A stretch of 64,000 bases of DNA from Nakamurella alba. GTDB taxonomy: Bacteria > Actinomycetota > Actinomycetes > Mycobacteriales > Nakamurellaceae. The notes under the pieces are model-generated. The model did not search any database and had not been told where the DNA came from. It worked only from the letters and a program-made list of their open reading frames with translations. The stretch is from NCBI RefSeq assembly GCF_009707545.1, contig NZ_WLYK01000001.1, positions 1 to 64,000 of the forward strand. Reading direction: 5' to 3'. This document shows positions 40,013 through 48,814 of the stretch, piece by piece. Both the position numbers and the translations under genes were made by a program. Position 1 is the stretch's first letter. The number at the start of each line of letters is the position of its first letter.

Positions 40013-41644
40013 ATGAGCCGTGCCAGTCGTCAGCGACGCACGAGAGTGTCTGCAGCAGTGGCGATCGCCACTGCTGCCGTTCTCGTGCTGAACGCCTGTT
40101 CCAGCAGCAGCGATGCGGGGTCGACGACCTCGACGCCGCCGACCTCCGCCGGCACGTCCACCGGTACCGCCGGGTCGTCCGCGGCCCCGTCGTCGTCCGG
40201 CACCGACACCGGGTCCGCGGCCGCGCCGGTGACCGGCGACAGCACGGTCCGCGTGGTCATCCCGACCGAACCGGTCAGCCTCAACCCCATGCTCAGCCCG
40301 GCCAGCGACACCAAGGCCTACGGGGTGCTCTACGACTTCCTGACCGAGATCAGCCCGGACGGACAGGTCACCGAGGACGGACTGCTGACCGGTTGGGAGC
40401 GTGTGGATCTCACCACCTGGCTCTTCGACGTGCGACCGGACGTCAGCTTCACCAACGGCGAGCCGTTCGACGCCGACGCCGTCGCATTCGCGCTGGAGCA
40501 GTCGACGGTCTCGCCCAGCCGCAGCGGCGTGGTCTCCAGCATCGAGACCGTCACCCCGGAGGGCGACCAGGTGAGAATCGTGACCAGTCAGCCCTTCCCG
40601 GCGCTGCCGACGATGCTCTCGCAGATCCCCGCCCTGCCGCCGGCCTACTACGCCGAGGTCGGCGACGAGGGCTTCGCGCAGGCGCCGATCGGTACCGGCG
40701 CCTGGACCCTGGGCAGCTACTCGCCGGGCCAGTCCATCGTCTACAACCGCAACGACGACTACTGGGGCACGAAGGCCGCGGCCGCCACGCTGGAGTTCTC
40801 CTTCAGCCCGGAGACCTCGAGCCGTGCGGCGCTGGTGCAGAGCGGCCAGGCCGACCTGGCCACCGATCTGCTGCCGTCCGCGGCGCAGGAGTTCGCCGGC
40901 AACGCCTCCGTCGCGGTCTACTCGGAGCCGGCCGGTGCCCAGATGAACGTCTTCATCACCGACAACGCGCCGTTCGACAACCCCGATGTCCGCAAGGCCG
41001 CGCAGATGGCCATCGACCGCGAGGGTCTGGCGGGCGCCCTGTTCGGCGAGGGTGCCGCCGTGGACCACTACCTGTTCTCCGACATCGGTTCCGACATCCC
41101 GATGTTCGACGACACCGTGACCTACGACCCGGAGGCGGCCCGGGCCCTGCTCGCCTCGACCGGGGCGGACACGAACATCGAGTTCACCTTCCCGGTGGGG
41201 CGCACCCCGAACGACGACCAGGTCGGTGAGGCCATCTCCGGCATGTTCGAGGAGGTCGGGTTCACGGTCAAGCGGAACCCCCTGCCCTTCACCGAGGTGC
41301 TCGACCTGATCACCGACGACGCCACCGCGATCTTCCTGATCGGCAGCAACCAGCAGACCCCGACGCCGTACTCGATGGTCAACGCCCGGGTGCTCAGCTT
41401 CGGCGGCTGGCCGGTCTGCCCGAGCCCCGAGCTCGACGCGTCCTACGAGACCGTGCTGGAGAGCACCGATCCCGAGGACACCGCGCTGGCCTACCAGGCG
41501 CTCGAGCAGATGTACGTGCAGGACGACGCATGTGCGCTGCCGCTCTACGAGTACAACACCACCTGGCTCGCGTCCCCGTCGCTGACCGGCGTCACGGTGA
41601 CCACCGCCGGCTGGCCGGTCTACGACACCCTCGCGATGAGCTGA
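40013..41644 (+). CDS. ABC transporter substrate-binding lipoprotein, family 5 (oligopeptide type)
   Basis: This 543-residue protein has a lipoprotein signal ending LNAC (Cys29) and a long Ser/Thr/Gly linker. The mature body is of the DppA/OppA kind (VRVVIPTEPVSLNPMLSPASD..., YGVLYDFLTEISPDGQVTEDGLLTGWERVD..., FDVRPDVSFTNGEPFDADAVAFALE). The family binds peptides but also nickel, opines, glycosides and oligosaccharides. A LacI regulator and an aldo/keto reductase at the two ends of the operon favour a carbohydrate-like ligand. It leads an operon with two ATPases and two permeases. Confidence 0.93.
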   Translation: MSRASRQRRTRVSAAVAIATAAVLVLNACSSSSDAGSTTSTPPTSAGTSTGTAGSSAAPSSSGTDTGSAAAPVTGDSTVRVVIPTEPVSLNPMLSPASDTKAYGVLYDFLTEISPDGQVTEDGLLTGWERVDLTTWLFDVRPDVSFTNGEPFDADAVAFALEQSTVSPSRSGVVSSIETVTPEGDQVRIVTSQPFPALPTMLSQIPALPPAYYAEVGDEGFAQAPIGTGAWTLGSYSPGQSIVYNRNDDYWGTKAAAATLEFSFSPETSSRAALVQSGQADLATDLLPSAAQEFAGNASVAVYSEPAGAQMNVFITDNAPFDNPDVRKAAQMAIDREGLAGALFGEGAAVDHYLFSDIGSDIPMFDDTVTYDPEAARALLASTGADTNIEFTFPVGRTPNDDQVGEAISGMFEEVGFTVKRNPLPFTEVLDLITDDATAIFLIGSNQQTPTPYSMVNARVLSFGGWPVCPSPELDASYETVLESTDPEDTALAYQALEQMYVQDDACALPLYEYNTTWLASPSLTGVTVTTAGWPVYDTLAMS

Positions 41645-41645
41645 C

Positions 41646-42527
41646 GTGACCATGACGGACGTGGCCGGTGGAGCCGGGACGGGTGCGCCGGTCCGGCGCG
41701 CCCCGGAGCAGGACACGTCCGTGCTGGAGGTCGCCGACCTGTCCGTGACGTACTCGTCACGGCAGGTCGGCGCCGTCCACGCGGTCAAGGACGTGTCGCT
41801 GACGGTGGGGGCTGGTGAGATCGTCGGGGTGGTCGGCGAGTCCGGTTCGGGCAAGACCACTCTCGGCATGACCATCGCGGGCCTGGTCCCGCGGACCGGC
41901 GGCGGGGTGAAGGTGCTCGGCCGGGAGCTGTCCGGGAAGTGGACCCGCGACCAGCGGGCCGAGGTGCAGGTGATCTTCCAGGACGCGGTCGCCGCGCTCG
42001 ACCCCCGGCAGCGGATCGGCAAGGGCCTGAAGGAACTGCGCAAGGTGCACCCGGACCGGACGTCCTGGATCACCGACGAGGACCTGATGGCGCGGGTCGG
42101 ACTGGTCCCGGACATCCTGAACCGGTTCCCGCACCAGATCTCCGGCGGGCAGGCCCAGCGGGTCATGGTCGCCAGGGCACTGCTGCTGCGGCCGCGGTTG
42201 CTCATCGCGGACGAGCCGACGTCCGCGCTGGACGTGCGGGTGCAGGCCCAGGTGATGGACCTGCTGAAGGGTCTGCGGGACGAGGGGCTGGCGATCCTGT
42301 TCGTCAGCCACGACTTCGGTGTGGTCACCGAGCTCTGCGACCGGGTGCACGTGATGTTCCAGGGGGAGATCGTCGAGGAAGGGGTCACGGCCGCCGTGTT
42401 CCACTCACCCGAGCACGAGTACACGCGGCGACTGGTCGCCGCCGTGCCCGGCAGCAGCCGGGCCGCGGTGGTGGACCCGCCGTCGCCGGAGCGCCCGGTG
42501 CCCGCGAAGGCCGGAGGGACGGGATGA
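41646..42527 (+). CDS. Oligopeptide-type ABC transporter ATP-binding protein (1)
   Basis: This 293-residue ATPase of the DppF/OppF group has Walker A GESGSGKT, signature ISGGQAQR, Walker B LLIADEP followed by TSALD, and the switch His in FVSHDFGVV. Its C-terminus (HSPEHEYTRRLVAAVPGS) is the oligopeptide-transporter motif. The GTG at 41646 comes 1 base after the binding-protein stop; ATG at 41652 is an alternative. It overlaps the first permease by ATGA. It forms a heterodimer with the second ATPase encoded at 44334. Confidence 0.93.
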   Translation: MTMTDVAGGAGTGAPVRRAPEQDTSVLEVADLSVTYSSRQVGAVHAVKDVSLTVGAGEIVGVVGESGSGKTTLGMTIAGLVPRTGGGVKVLGRELSGKWTRDQRAEVQVIFQDAVAALDPRQRIGKGLKELRKVHPDRTSWITDEDLMARVGLVPDILNRFPHQISGGQAQRVMVARALLLRPRLLIADEPTSALDVRVQAQVMDLLKGLRDEGLAILFVSHDFGVVTELCDRVHVMFQGEIVEEGVTAAVFHSPEHEYTRRLVAAVPGSSRAAVVDPPSPERPVPAKAGGTG

Positions 42528-43444
42528 GCAGCGTCCTGCGGGCCCTCGCCAAGGCCGTCATCACCCTGTGGATCGCGGTCACCATCGCCTTCTTCCTGGC
42601 CCGCATCGCCGGTGACCCGGCAGCGCGGCTGGCCGGTGAGTTCGCGACACCGGCCACCCTGCAACGGATCCGCGAACAACTGGGACTGGCGGATTCGCTG
42701 CTTGCGCAGTACGTACGGTTCCTCGGCGAACTGGTGCGGGGCGACCTCGGCGACTCCTTCAGCTACCACGTCAGCAACGTGAGCCTGATCGCCAGCAGGT
42801 TGCCCGCCTCGCTGACCCTGGCGATCTCGGCGATGGTCATCGCGGTGGTGATCGGCGTCCCGCTGGGGGTGCTGGCCGCCGCCCGGGAGGGCAGCGTGGT
42901 CGACCGGGTGGTCTCGGTGCTGTCGCTGGTCGGCCAGTCCGTGCCGACCTACTGGATCGGCCTGATGGGCATCACCGTGTTCGCGGTGACCTGGGGTCTG
43001 CTGCCGGCCGGTGGCAACGCCTCGTTCAGCGCCTACATCCTGCCCGCGGTCGCGGTGGCCTTCGTGCCGCTGGCGGCGATCACCCGGCTCACCCGGTCCA
43101 GCATGATCGAGGCCCTGCAGCAGGACTTCTTCTCCGCCGGCCTGGCCCGTGGCCTGTCCCGTCCCCGGCTGATCTGGCGACATGCGTTGCGGCACACCGC
43201 ACTGCCGGTGCTGACGGTGATCGGTCTGCAGACCGGTCTGCTGCTGTCCGGCACGGTGACCGCGGAGGTGGTGTTCTCCTGGCCGGGCCTGGGCCGGCTG
43301 GTCACCGATGCCGTGCAGCAGAACGACTTCCCGCTGGTGCAGGCGGTGGTCATCGTCGGCGCCCTGGTGTTCGTGGTGGTGAACCTGTTGGTGGACCTGT
43401 CCTACCCGGCGCTGGACCCGCGACTGCGGAGGGGCAAGGCATGA
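42524..43444 (+). CDS. Oligopeptide-type ABC transporter permease (DppB-like)
   Basis: This 306-residue inner-membrane protein has six membrane segments. It starts with the DppB-type TM1 (LAKAVITLWIAVTIAFFLARIAGDPAARL) and a periplasmic stretch (RIREQLGLADSLLAQYVRFLGELVRGDLGDSF) that is diagnostic for the first permease of these transporters. The C-terminal GLGRLVTDAVQQNDFPLVQAVVIV and DPRLRRG are equally typical. ATGA overlaps join it to the genes on both sides. Confidence 0.94.
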   Translation: MSSVLRALAKAVITLWIAVTIAFFLARIAGDPAARLAGEFATPATLQRIREQLGLADSLLAQYVRFLGELVRGDLGDSFSYHVSNVSLIASRLPASLTLAISAMVIAVVIGVPLGVLAAAREGSVVDRVVSVLSLVGQSVPTYWIGLMGITVFAVTWGLLPAGGNASFSAYILPAVAVAFVPLAAITRLTRSSMIEALQQDFFSAGLARGLSRPRLIWRHALRHTALPVLTVIGLQTGLLLSGTVTAEVVFSWPGLGRLVTDAVQQNDFPLVQAVVIVGALVFVVVNLLVDLSYPALDPRLRRGKA

Positions 43445-44331
43445 CGACGATCGTTCCCGAGGAGGTCGGCGAGGTACCGGCACCGCACGCCGGCCGCAGC
43501 CGCAACCGCGACCGGATCGCGGTCTGGGCCATCGCCACCCCGCTGCTGCTGATGGCGGTCGTGTTCCTGCTGGCCCCGTGGCTCGGCCTGCCCGACCCGA
43601 ACCGCCAGCGGCTGAGCGACTCCCTGCTGGAACCGGTGTGGATCACCGGTGACTGGGGACACGTGCTCGGCACCGACAAGCTCGGCCGGGACCTGCTGTC
43701 GCGGTTGGTCGAGGGCGGCCGCATCGTGCTGCTGCTGGCGGTGTGCGGCACGCTGGCCGGCTTGATCCCGGGCGTGCTGCTGGGCATGGTCGCCGGCTAC
43801 CGCGGCGGCTGGCTGGATGCCGTGGTGTCCAGGTTCGTCGAGGCCTGGATGGCCATCCCCGGACTGCTCTTCGCGATCGTCATCCTGATCGGCACCGGCC
43901 GCAGCCTGGCGGTGTTGGTCGGGGTGCTCGGGCTGCTCACCTGGCCGCTGTACGCGCGGGTGGTGCGGGCCGATGCGATCGCACTGAAGCACCGGCCGTT
44001 CATCGCCGCCCTCCGCACCGCCGGCGTGCCGACCTGGCGCCTGATGGTCAGCCACATGCTGCCGAACGTCGCCTCGACGGTGCTGGTGATCGGCGCCCTG
44101 CAGACCGGTGGCTCGGTGCTCATCGAGAGCGGACTGAGCTTCCTGGGCATCGGCGTCGTCTCCCCCCAGATCAGTTGGGGCGCCATGCTCGCCGAGGGGC
44201 GGGACGAGCTCACCAAGGCCTGGTGGGTCGCGGTGTTCCCGGGCGTCGCGATCTCGATCGTGGTGCTGCTGACCAATCTGCTCGGCGACGCGCTGCGCCG
44301 CCGCTTCGACCCCCGCAGCCGGAGGTACTGA
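43441..44331 (+). CDS. Oligopeptide-type ABC transporter permease (DppC-like)
   Basis: This 296-residue inner-membrane protein is the second permease of the importer. It has an N-terminal cytoplasmic segment and one TM, then the LGTDKLGRDLLSRLVEGGRIVLLLAV motif, an EAA loop (ALRTAGVPTWRLMVSHMLPNVAS) and the SFLGIGVVSPQISWGAMLAEGRDEL motif seen in DppC/OppC. It overlaps the DppB-like gene and is followed 2 bases later by the second ATPase gene. The C-terminal DALRRRFDPR is typical. Confidence 0.94.
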   Translation: MTTIVPEEVGEVPAPHAGRSRNRDRIAVWAIATPLLLMAVVFLLAPWLGLPDPNRQRLSDSLLEPVWITGDWGHVLGTDKLGRDLLSRLVEGGRIVLLLAVCGTLAGLIPGVLLGMVAGYRGGWLDAVVSRFVEAWMAIPGLLFAIVILIGTGRSLAVLVGVLGLLTWPLYARVVRADAIALKHRPFIAALRTAGVPTWRLMVSHMLPNVASTVLVIGALQTGGSVLIESGLSFLGIGVVSPQISWGAMLAEGRDELTKAWWVAVFPGVAISIVVLLTNLLGDALRRRFDPRSRRY

Positions 44332-44333
44332 GC

Positions 44334-45197
44334 ATGAAGACCCTGTCCGCCACCGCGCCGGCCGCAGTCGGCCCGGCGGCCGTCCCGACGTTGCAGATCC
44401 AGGACCTGGAGATCACCGCGGCCACCGGCAGCGGCACGACCACCCTGGTCGAGGGCTTCACCCTGTCCGTCGCCCCCGGCGAGATCGTCGGCCTGATCGG
44501 CGAGTCCGGCAGCGGGAAGACCACGATCGCGCGGAGCATCATCGGACTGCTGGACAAGAACGTCTCGGTCAGCGGCGGGTCCATCGGGCTGAACGGCACG
44601 ACCATCCGGAACGCCGACGAGAACCACACGCACGGGCTGCGCGGCCGGTCCATCGGCATGGTGTTCCAGAACGCCACCGGCTCGCTCGACCCGCTCATGC
44701 GGATCGGCACGCAGCTGCTGGAGGTCGTCCGGGTGGTCCAGCCGGCGCTGAAGAAGCGGGCCGCCGACGAGTTGGTCCGGACGACGTTGGCGGACATGGG
44801 TTTCGCCGACGTGCAGCGCGTCATGCGCAGCTATCCGCACCAGCTCTCCGGCGGGATGAACCAGCGGGTCGCCATCGCCCTGGCCGTGGTCAACCGGCCC
44901 GCGCTGATCATCGCCGACGAGGCCACGTCGGCGCTGGACGTCACCACCCAGGCCGGGGTGGTGAAGGTGCTGCAGGGCCTGGCCGCCACCGGGATCAGCC
45001 TGGTCTTCGTCACCCACGACCTGCTGCTGGCCAGCGAGATCTGCGACCGCATCGCCGTTCTGGAGAAGGGGCGCCTGGTCGAGCTGGACAACGCGGTGGA
45101 CTTGGTCGCCCATCCGCGCGAGCCTTACACCAAGGCCCTGCTCGACGCCATCCCCAACCCCCACGAGATCGCCGCCGCAGCGGCAGCCCGGGTCTGA
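44334..45197 (+). CDS. Oligopeptide-type ABC transporter ATP-binding protein (2)
   Basis: This 287-residue ATPase of the DppD/OppD group has Walker A GESGSGKT, Q-loop VFQNATGSLDPLMRIG, signature LSGGMNQR, Walker B LIIADEATSALD and His in FVTHDLLLA. The C-terminus ends with HPREPYTKALLDAIPNPHE. It is somewhat shorter than typical DppD (about 320 residues) because it lacks the Cys-rich C-terminal motif that binds an iron-sulfur cluster in some DppD proteins. Its stop codon lies in the first unit of a 16-bp tandem repeat. Confidence 0.93.
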   Translation: MKTLSATAPAAVGPAAVPTLQIQDLEITAATGSGTTTLVEGFTLSVAPGEIVGLIGESGSGKTTIARSIIGLLDKNVSVSGGSIGLNGTTIRNADENHTHGLRGRSIGMVFQNATGSLDPLMRIGTQLLEVVRVVQPALKKRAADELVRTTLADMGFADVQRVMRSYPHQLSGGMNQRVAIALAVVNRPALIIADEATSALDVTTQAGVVKVLQGLAATGISLVFVTHDLLLASEICDRIAVLEKGRLVELDNAVDLVAHPREPYTKALLDAIPNPHEIAAAAAARV

Positions 45198-45240
45198 TCC
45201 GGACCACCACTGATCCGGACCACCACTGAGCCGGACCACC
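45195..45240 (+). repeat. 16-bp tandem repeat between the ABC operon and aldo/keto reductase
   Basis: Two exact copies of TGATCCGGACCACCAC (45195-45210, 45211-45226) are followed by TGAGCCGGACCACC (45227-45240). The first unit begins with the stop codon of the ATPase gene, and each unit restores a TGA in that frame. The RBS GAAGGAG of the next gene follows directly. Confidence 0.85.
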
Positions 45241-45254
45241 GAAGGAGAACACAA

Positions 45255-46238
45255 GTGCTGGAACAACGCCGACTCGGTGCGAGCGACATCATGGTCGGGG
45301 AACTGGGTCTGGGCTGCATGGGCATGACCGGTGCCTACGGATCGCCCGCCGACTGGGACGAGGCGGCCTCGATCGAGGTGATCCGCCGGGCGATGGACCT
45401 CGGCGTCACCATGATCGACACCGCCGAGCTCTACGGGCCCTGGGTCAACGAGAAGCTGGTCGGCAAGGCGATCGCCGGTCGCCGTGACGAGGTGACCATC
45501 GCGACCAAGACCGGACTGGTCTCGGTGGATCCCGAACTGGGCCTGAACCACGTCGACTGCCGTCCGATGCACATCAAGCTGGCGGTGGACGCGTCCCTGT
45601 ACCGGCTCGGGGTGGACGTCATCGACCTCTACTACCTGCACCGGCCGGACCCGACCGTGCCGATCGCCGAGTCCGTCGGCGCGATGGCGGAACTGGTGCA
45701 GGCCGGCAAGGTCCGGCACATTGGTGTCAGCGAGTACTCGGTGCAGCAGCTCGAGCAGGCCGTCGCGGTGCACCCGATCGTCGCGGTGCAGTCCGAGATG
45801 TCGCTGTGGACCAGGGATGCGCTGGCCGGGGTGCTGCCGTGGTGCGAGGCGAACGACGCCGCCTTCGTGCCGTTCTCCCCGCTCGGCCGCGGCTTCCTCA
45901 CCGGCACCGTGGCGACCACGTTCGATGCCCGCGACATGCGCTCCCGGCACCCGCGTTTCCAGCCGGAGGCGCGGGACGCCAACGACCTGATCGTGGCCCG
46001 GATCAGGACGGTCGCGGAGCGGCTCGGTGCCTCGCCGGCCCAGGTGGCCATCGCCTGGACGCTGGCCCAGGGCGCCCAGGTGATCCCGATCCCGGGTACC
46101 AAACGACTGAAGTACCTGGAGGAGAACCTGGCGGCCGCCGACCTGGTGCTCTCCGCCGACGACCTGGCCGAGCTCGACGACCTGCCGGAGGCCGTGGGGC
46201 ACCGCTCCAACATGCCGCAGTTCCTCGGTGCCCGCTGA
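45255..46238 (+). CDS. Aldo/keto reductase
   Basis: This 327-residue AKR has the catalytic tetrad Asp and Tyr in MIDTAELYGPW, Lys in IATKTGL and His in YYLHRPD. The C-terminal NADPH site is GTKRLKYLEENLAAAD. The start is the GTG at 45255 with GAAGGAG upstream. It is close enough to the ABC genes to be the sixth gene of that operon, so it may reduce or oxidise the imported sugar-like compound. The overall pattern (GLGCMGMTGAYG) matches the AKR13-type general oxidoreductases. Confidence 0.92.
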   Translation: MLEQRRLGASDIMVGELGLGCMGMTGAYGSPADWDEAASIEVIRRAMDLGVTMIDTAELYGPWVNEKLVGKAIAGRRDEVTIATKTGLVSVDPELGLNHVDCRPMHIKLAVDASLYRLGVDVIDLYYLHRPDPTVPIAESVGAMAELVQAGKVRHIGVSEYSVQQLEQAVAVHPIVAVQSEMSLWTRDALAGVLPWCEANDAAFVPFSPLGRGFLTGTVATTFDARDMRSRHPRFQPEARDANDLIVARIRTVAERLGASPAQVAIAWTLAQGAQVIPIPGTKRLKYLEENLAAADLVLSADDLAELDDLPEAVGHRSNMPQFLGAR

Positions 46239-46255
46239 GCCGCACCGGCCGGACC

Positions 46256-46292
46256 GCCGCCCCGCTGAGCGATGTCGTACTGCGGGGGCGGC
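46256..46292. terminator. Terminator between two convergent aldo/keto reductase genes
   Basis: The arms GCCGCCCCGC and GCGGGGGCGGC (one bulged G) enclose 16 bases. A second possible stem, CGCTGAGC (46263-46270) with GCTCAGCG (46296-46303), overlaps it and would compete. Both lie between the convergent stop codons, so either could end transcripts from the two sides. Confidence 0.55.
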
Positions 46293-46297
46293 GCCGC

Positions 46298-47350
46298 TCA
46301 GCGCAGGTGCCGGGCCAGCAGGCTGAGATCGGCGGGTGAGAGCCGGTCCGACGAGGTGTTGGCCTGGTGCCAGTAGGGGTAGGGCAGCGGCTGCGCGCTG
46401 ACCTGGTCCAGAGCGTCGATCTCCTCGGCGGTGAGCGCCAGGTCGGCGGCGGCGAGGTTGTCGGTGAGCTGCTCCTCGGTGCGGGCGCCGACGATGACCG
46501 ACGTCACCCCGGGCTTGGCCATAGTGTACGCGAGCGCCACCTGCGCGGCCGACACACCGTGTCCGTCGGCGATGCCGACCAGGGTCTCGATCGTGTCGTA
46601 GAGCTTGTCCTGGTCGTGCACCGGAGGCTCGCTCCACTCGCTCAGATGACGGCTCCCCTCGGGGGCCTGCTGCCCGCGCCGGTACTTGCCGGACAGCAGG
46701 CCGCCGGCGATCGGGCTCCAGACCAGGATGCCGAGGCCCTGGTCGAGAGACACCGGCACCAGCTCGTTCTCGGCCTCCCGGGCCTGCAGCGAGTAGTAGA
46801 TCTGCTGACTGACGAAGCGCTGCAGGCCGAGCCGCTCGGACACGCCCAGCGCCTTCATCAGCTGCCAGGCGGCGTAGTTCGACGCGCCGATGTAGCGCAC
46901 CTTGCCGGACTGCACCAGGGTGTCCAGGGCGGACAGCGTCTCCTCGAGCGGGGTCTGCCCGTCCCACTCGTGGACCTGGTAGAGGTCGATGTGATCGGTG
47001 CGCAACCGGCGCAGGCTCGCCTCGGCGGCGCGGAGCAGGTGGTGCCGGGACAGCCCGGCGTCGTTCGGGCCGTCGCCCATCGGCATGCGGGCCTTGGTGG
47101 CCAGCAGGACCTCGTCCCGGTCCCCGCCCAGCGCCTCGCCGATGATCTCCTCGGACAGGCCCGCCGAGTAGACGTCGGCGGTGTCGATGAGGTTGACCCC
47201 GGCGTCCCGGGCCAGGTCGATCTGGCGGCGGGCGCCGGCCACGTCGATCTGACCGACCGGGGTGGCCCAGCCGGTGCCGCCGAAACCCATGGTGCCCAGC
47301 GTGACGGTGGAGATGCGCAGGCCCGACCGGCCCAGCTGACGGTAGTCCAT
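46298..47350 (-). CDS. Aldo/keto reductase (YajO/YdjG-like)
   Basis: This 350-residue AKR has the tetrad Asp and Tyr in LIDTADVYSAG, Lys in LATKARMP and His in YQVHEWD. The longer loop around EWSEPPVHDQDKLYD and the start MDYRQLGRSGLRIS match the AKR11/12-type, voltage-channel-beta-like members. It is not a close copy of the convergent AKR at 45255. It is a single-gene unit; its ATG is 38 bases before the pntB stop on the same strand, so some read-through from pntAB is possible, and shared NADPH use would make sense. Confidence 0.92.
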   Translation of the reverse strand: MDYRQLGRSGLRISTVTLGTMGFGGTGWATPVGQIDVAGARRQIDLARDAGVNLIDTADVYSAGLSEEIIGEALGGDRDEVLLATKARMPMGDGPNDAGLSRHHLLRAAEASLRRLRTDHIDLYQVHEWDGQTPLEETLSALDTLVQSGKVRYIGASNYAAWQLMKALGVSERLGLQRFVSQQIYYSLQAREAENELVPVSLDQGLGILVWSPIAGGLLSGKYRRGQQAPEGSRHLSEWSEPPVHDQDKLYDTIETLVGIADGHGVSAAQVALAYTMAKPGVTSVIVGARTEEQLTDNLAAADLALTAEEIDALDQVSAQPLPYPYWHQANTSSDRLSPADLSLLARHLR

Positions 47351-47388
47351 GCTCGGAGCGTAGACCGGGGTCCGGTGGACCGATCCCG

Positions 47389-48813
47389 TCAGGTACGGGC
47401 GGGGGCGGCCGCCTTGACCGCAGCCGCGACCTTCTCCACCTGGTCCTTGGCGTCGCCGAAGAGCATGGCGGTGTTGGGACGGTGGAAGAGCGGGTTCGGC
47501 ACGCCGGCGTACCCGCTGGCCATGGACCGCTTGAACACCACGACGTTCTCCGCCTTCCAGACCTGCAGCACCGGCATACCGGCGATGGGGGAGGTGGGGT
47601 CGTCGTCGGCCGAGGGGTTGACGGTGTCGTTGGCGCCGATGACCAGCACGACGTCGGCATCCGGCAGCTCGTCCTGGATCTCGTCCATCTCCAGCACGAT
47701 GTCGTAGGGCACCTTCGCTTCGGCGAGCAGCACGTTCATGTGCCCGGGCAGCCGGCCGGCGACCGGGTGCACGGCGAACCGGACGGTCTTGCCCTGGGCG
47801 CGCAGTGCCGCGGTGAGCTCGGCGACCTGGCCCTGGGCCTTGGCGACGGCCATGCCGTAGCCCGGTGCGATCACGATGTCCTGCGCGTCGGCCAGCAGCT
47901 CGGCCAGTCCGGTCGCGGTGATCTCCCGGTGCTCGCCGAGATCCGCTGCGGCCGCGCTCGTCCCGGACGGCGCCTCGGCACCGAAACCACCCAGGATGAC
48001 CGACACGAACGATCGGTTCATCGCGGTGCACATGATGTACGAGAGGATCGCGCCGGAGGACCCGACGAGGGCGCCGGTGATGATCAGCAGGTTGTTGCCG
48101 AGCATGAAACCTGCTGCGGCAGCGGCCCATCCGGAGTAGGAGTTGAGCATCGAGACGACCACCGGCATGTCACCGCCGCCGATCGCGGCGATGAGGTGCA
48201 GCCCGAGGGCCAGGGCCAGGACCGTCATCAGCAGCAGCGGCAGCAGCGAGGGTGCGGCCAGGAACCAGCCGAGCAGCACCAGGCACGCGAGCACCAGCAC
48301 CAGGTTCACCGTGTTGCGGCCGGGAACGGTCAGCGGCGCGGAGGGCATCTTCGCCGACAGCTTGAGGTAGGCGATGATCGAACCGGTGAAGGTGACCGCG
48401 CCGATGAACACCCCGAGGAAGACCTCGACCAGGTGCACGGCGTCGGCATCGTGCACGGTCAGGTAGGAGTTGAACCCGACCAGTACGGCGGCCAGCCCGA
48501 CGAAACTGTGCAGGATGGCGATCATCTCGGGCATCTGGGTCATCTCGACCCGCCGGGACAGCACGGTGCCGACGATCGCGCCGATCAGCAGCACCGCCAC
48601 GATCAGCCCGGCGGTGATCAGCGGGTCGATCTGCGAGTAGCGCAGGGACAGGGCGATGGTGGCGACCAACGCGAGCGCCATGCCGATCTTGCCGGCCAGG
48701 TTGCCGGCGCGTGCCGACCGCTGGTGCGAGAGCCCGGCCAGGGACAGCACGAAGAGCACACCGGCGATGAGATAGCCCGCCTGCACGAGGGAATCGAGGG
48801 TCTGCTCGTCCAC
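47389..48813 (-). CDS. pntB: NAD(P) transhydrogenase subunit beta
   Basis: This 474-residue subunit has eight to nine membrane helices (residues 1-260), then the NADP(H)-binding domain III with [16 protein letters not shown] and [30 protein letters not shown]. The C-terminal [29 protein letters not shown] is highly characteristic. It couples proton re-entry to hydride transfer from NADH to NADP+ together with PntA. The GTG at 48813 comes 1 base after the pntA stop. The length is close to E. coli PntB (462). Confidence 0.96.
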   Translation of the reverse strand: MDEQTLDSLVQAGYLIAGVLFVLSLAGLSHQRSARAGNLAGKIGMALALVATIALSLRYSQIDPLITAGLIVAVLLIGAIVGTVLSRRVEMTQMPEMIAILHSFVGLAAVLVGFNSYLTVHDADAVHLVEVFLGVFIGAVTFTGSIIAYLKLSAKMPSAPLTVPGRNTVNLVLVLACLVLLGWFLAAPSLLPLLLMTVLALALGLHLIAAIGGGDMPVVVSMLNSYSGWAAAAAGFMLGNNLLIITGALVGSSGAILSYIMCTAMNRSFVSVILGGFGAEAPSGTSAAAADLGEHREITATGLAELLADAQDIVIAPGYGMAVAKAQGQVAELTAALRAQGKTVRFAVHPVAGRLPGHMNVLLAEAKVPYDIVLEMDEIQDELPDADVVLVIGANDTVNPSADDDPTSPIAGMPVLQVWKAENVVVFKRSMASGYAGVPNPLFHRPNTAMLFGDAKDQVEKVAAAVKAAAPART

Positions 48814-48814
48814 C

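Noticed and set aside
39761-43483. Very long open frame on the minus strand (over 1,200 codons) opposite the oligopeptide-type ABC genes
   Set aside because: Its product is rich in Arg, Gly, His and Asp with no domain pattern, and it lies antisense to well-supported ABC transporter genes. Long antisense frames are expected at this GC content.
45195-45240. Short tandem repeat as a CRISPR array or attachment site
   Set aside because: The units are adjacent without spacers, only three are present, and no integrase or cas gene is near.
47369-47381. GGTCC-GGT-GGACC as a terminator after pntB
   Set aside because: The stem is only 5 bp with no T-tract, and the next gene on the same strand starts just before it, so it is not convincing.
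43797-47660. Minus-strand open frame of almost 1,290 codons crossing the second ATPase and first aldo/keto reductase genes
   Set aside because: It crosses clear plus-strand genes and parts of two minus-strand genes in a different frame, and its translation is low-complexity.
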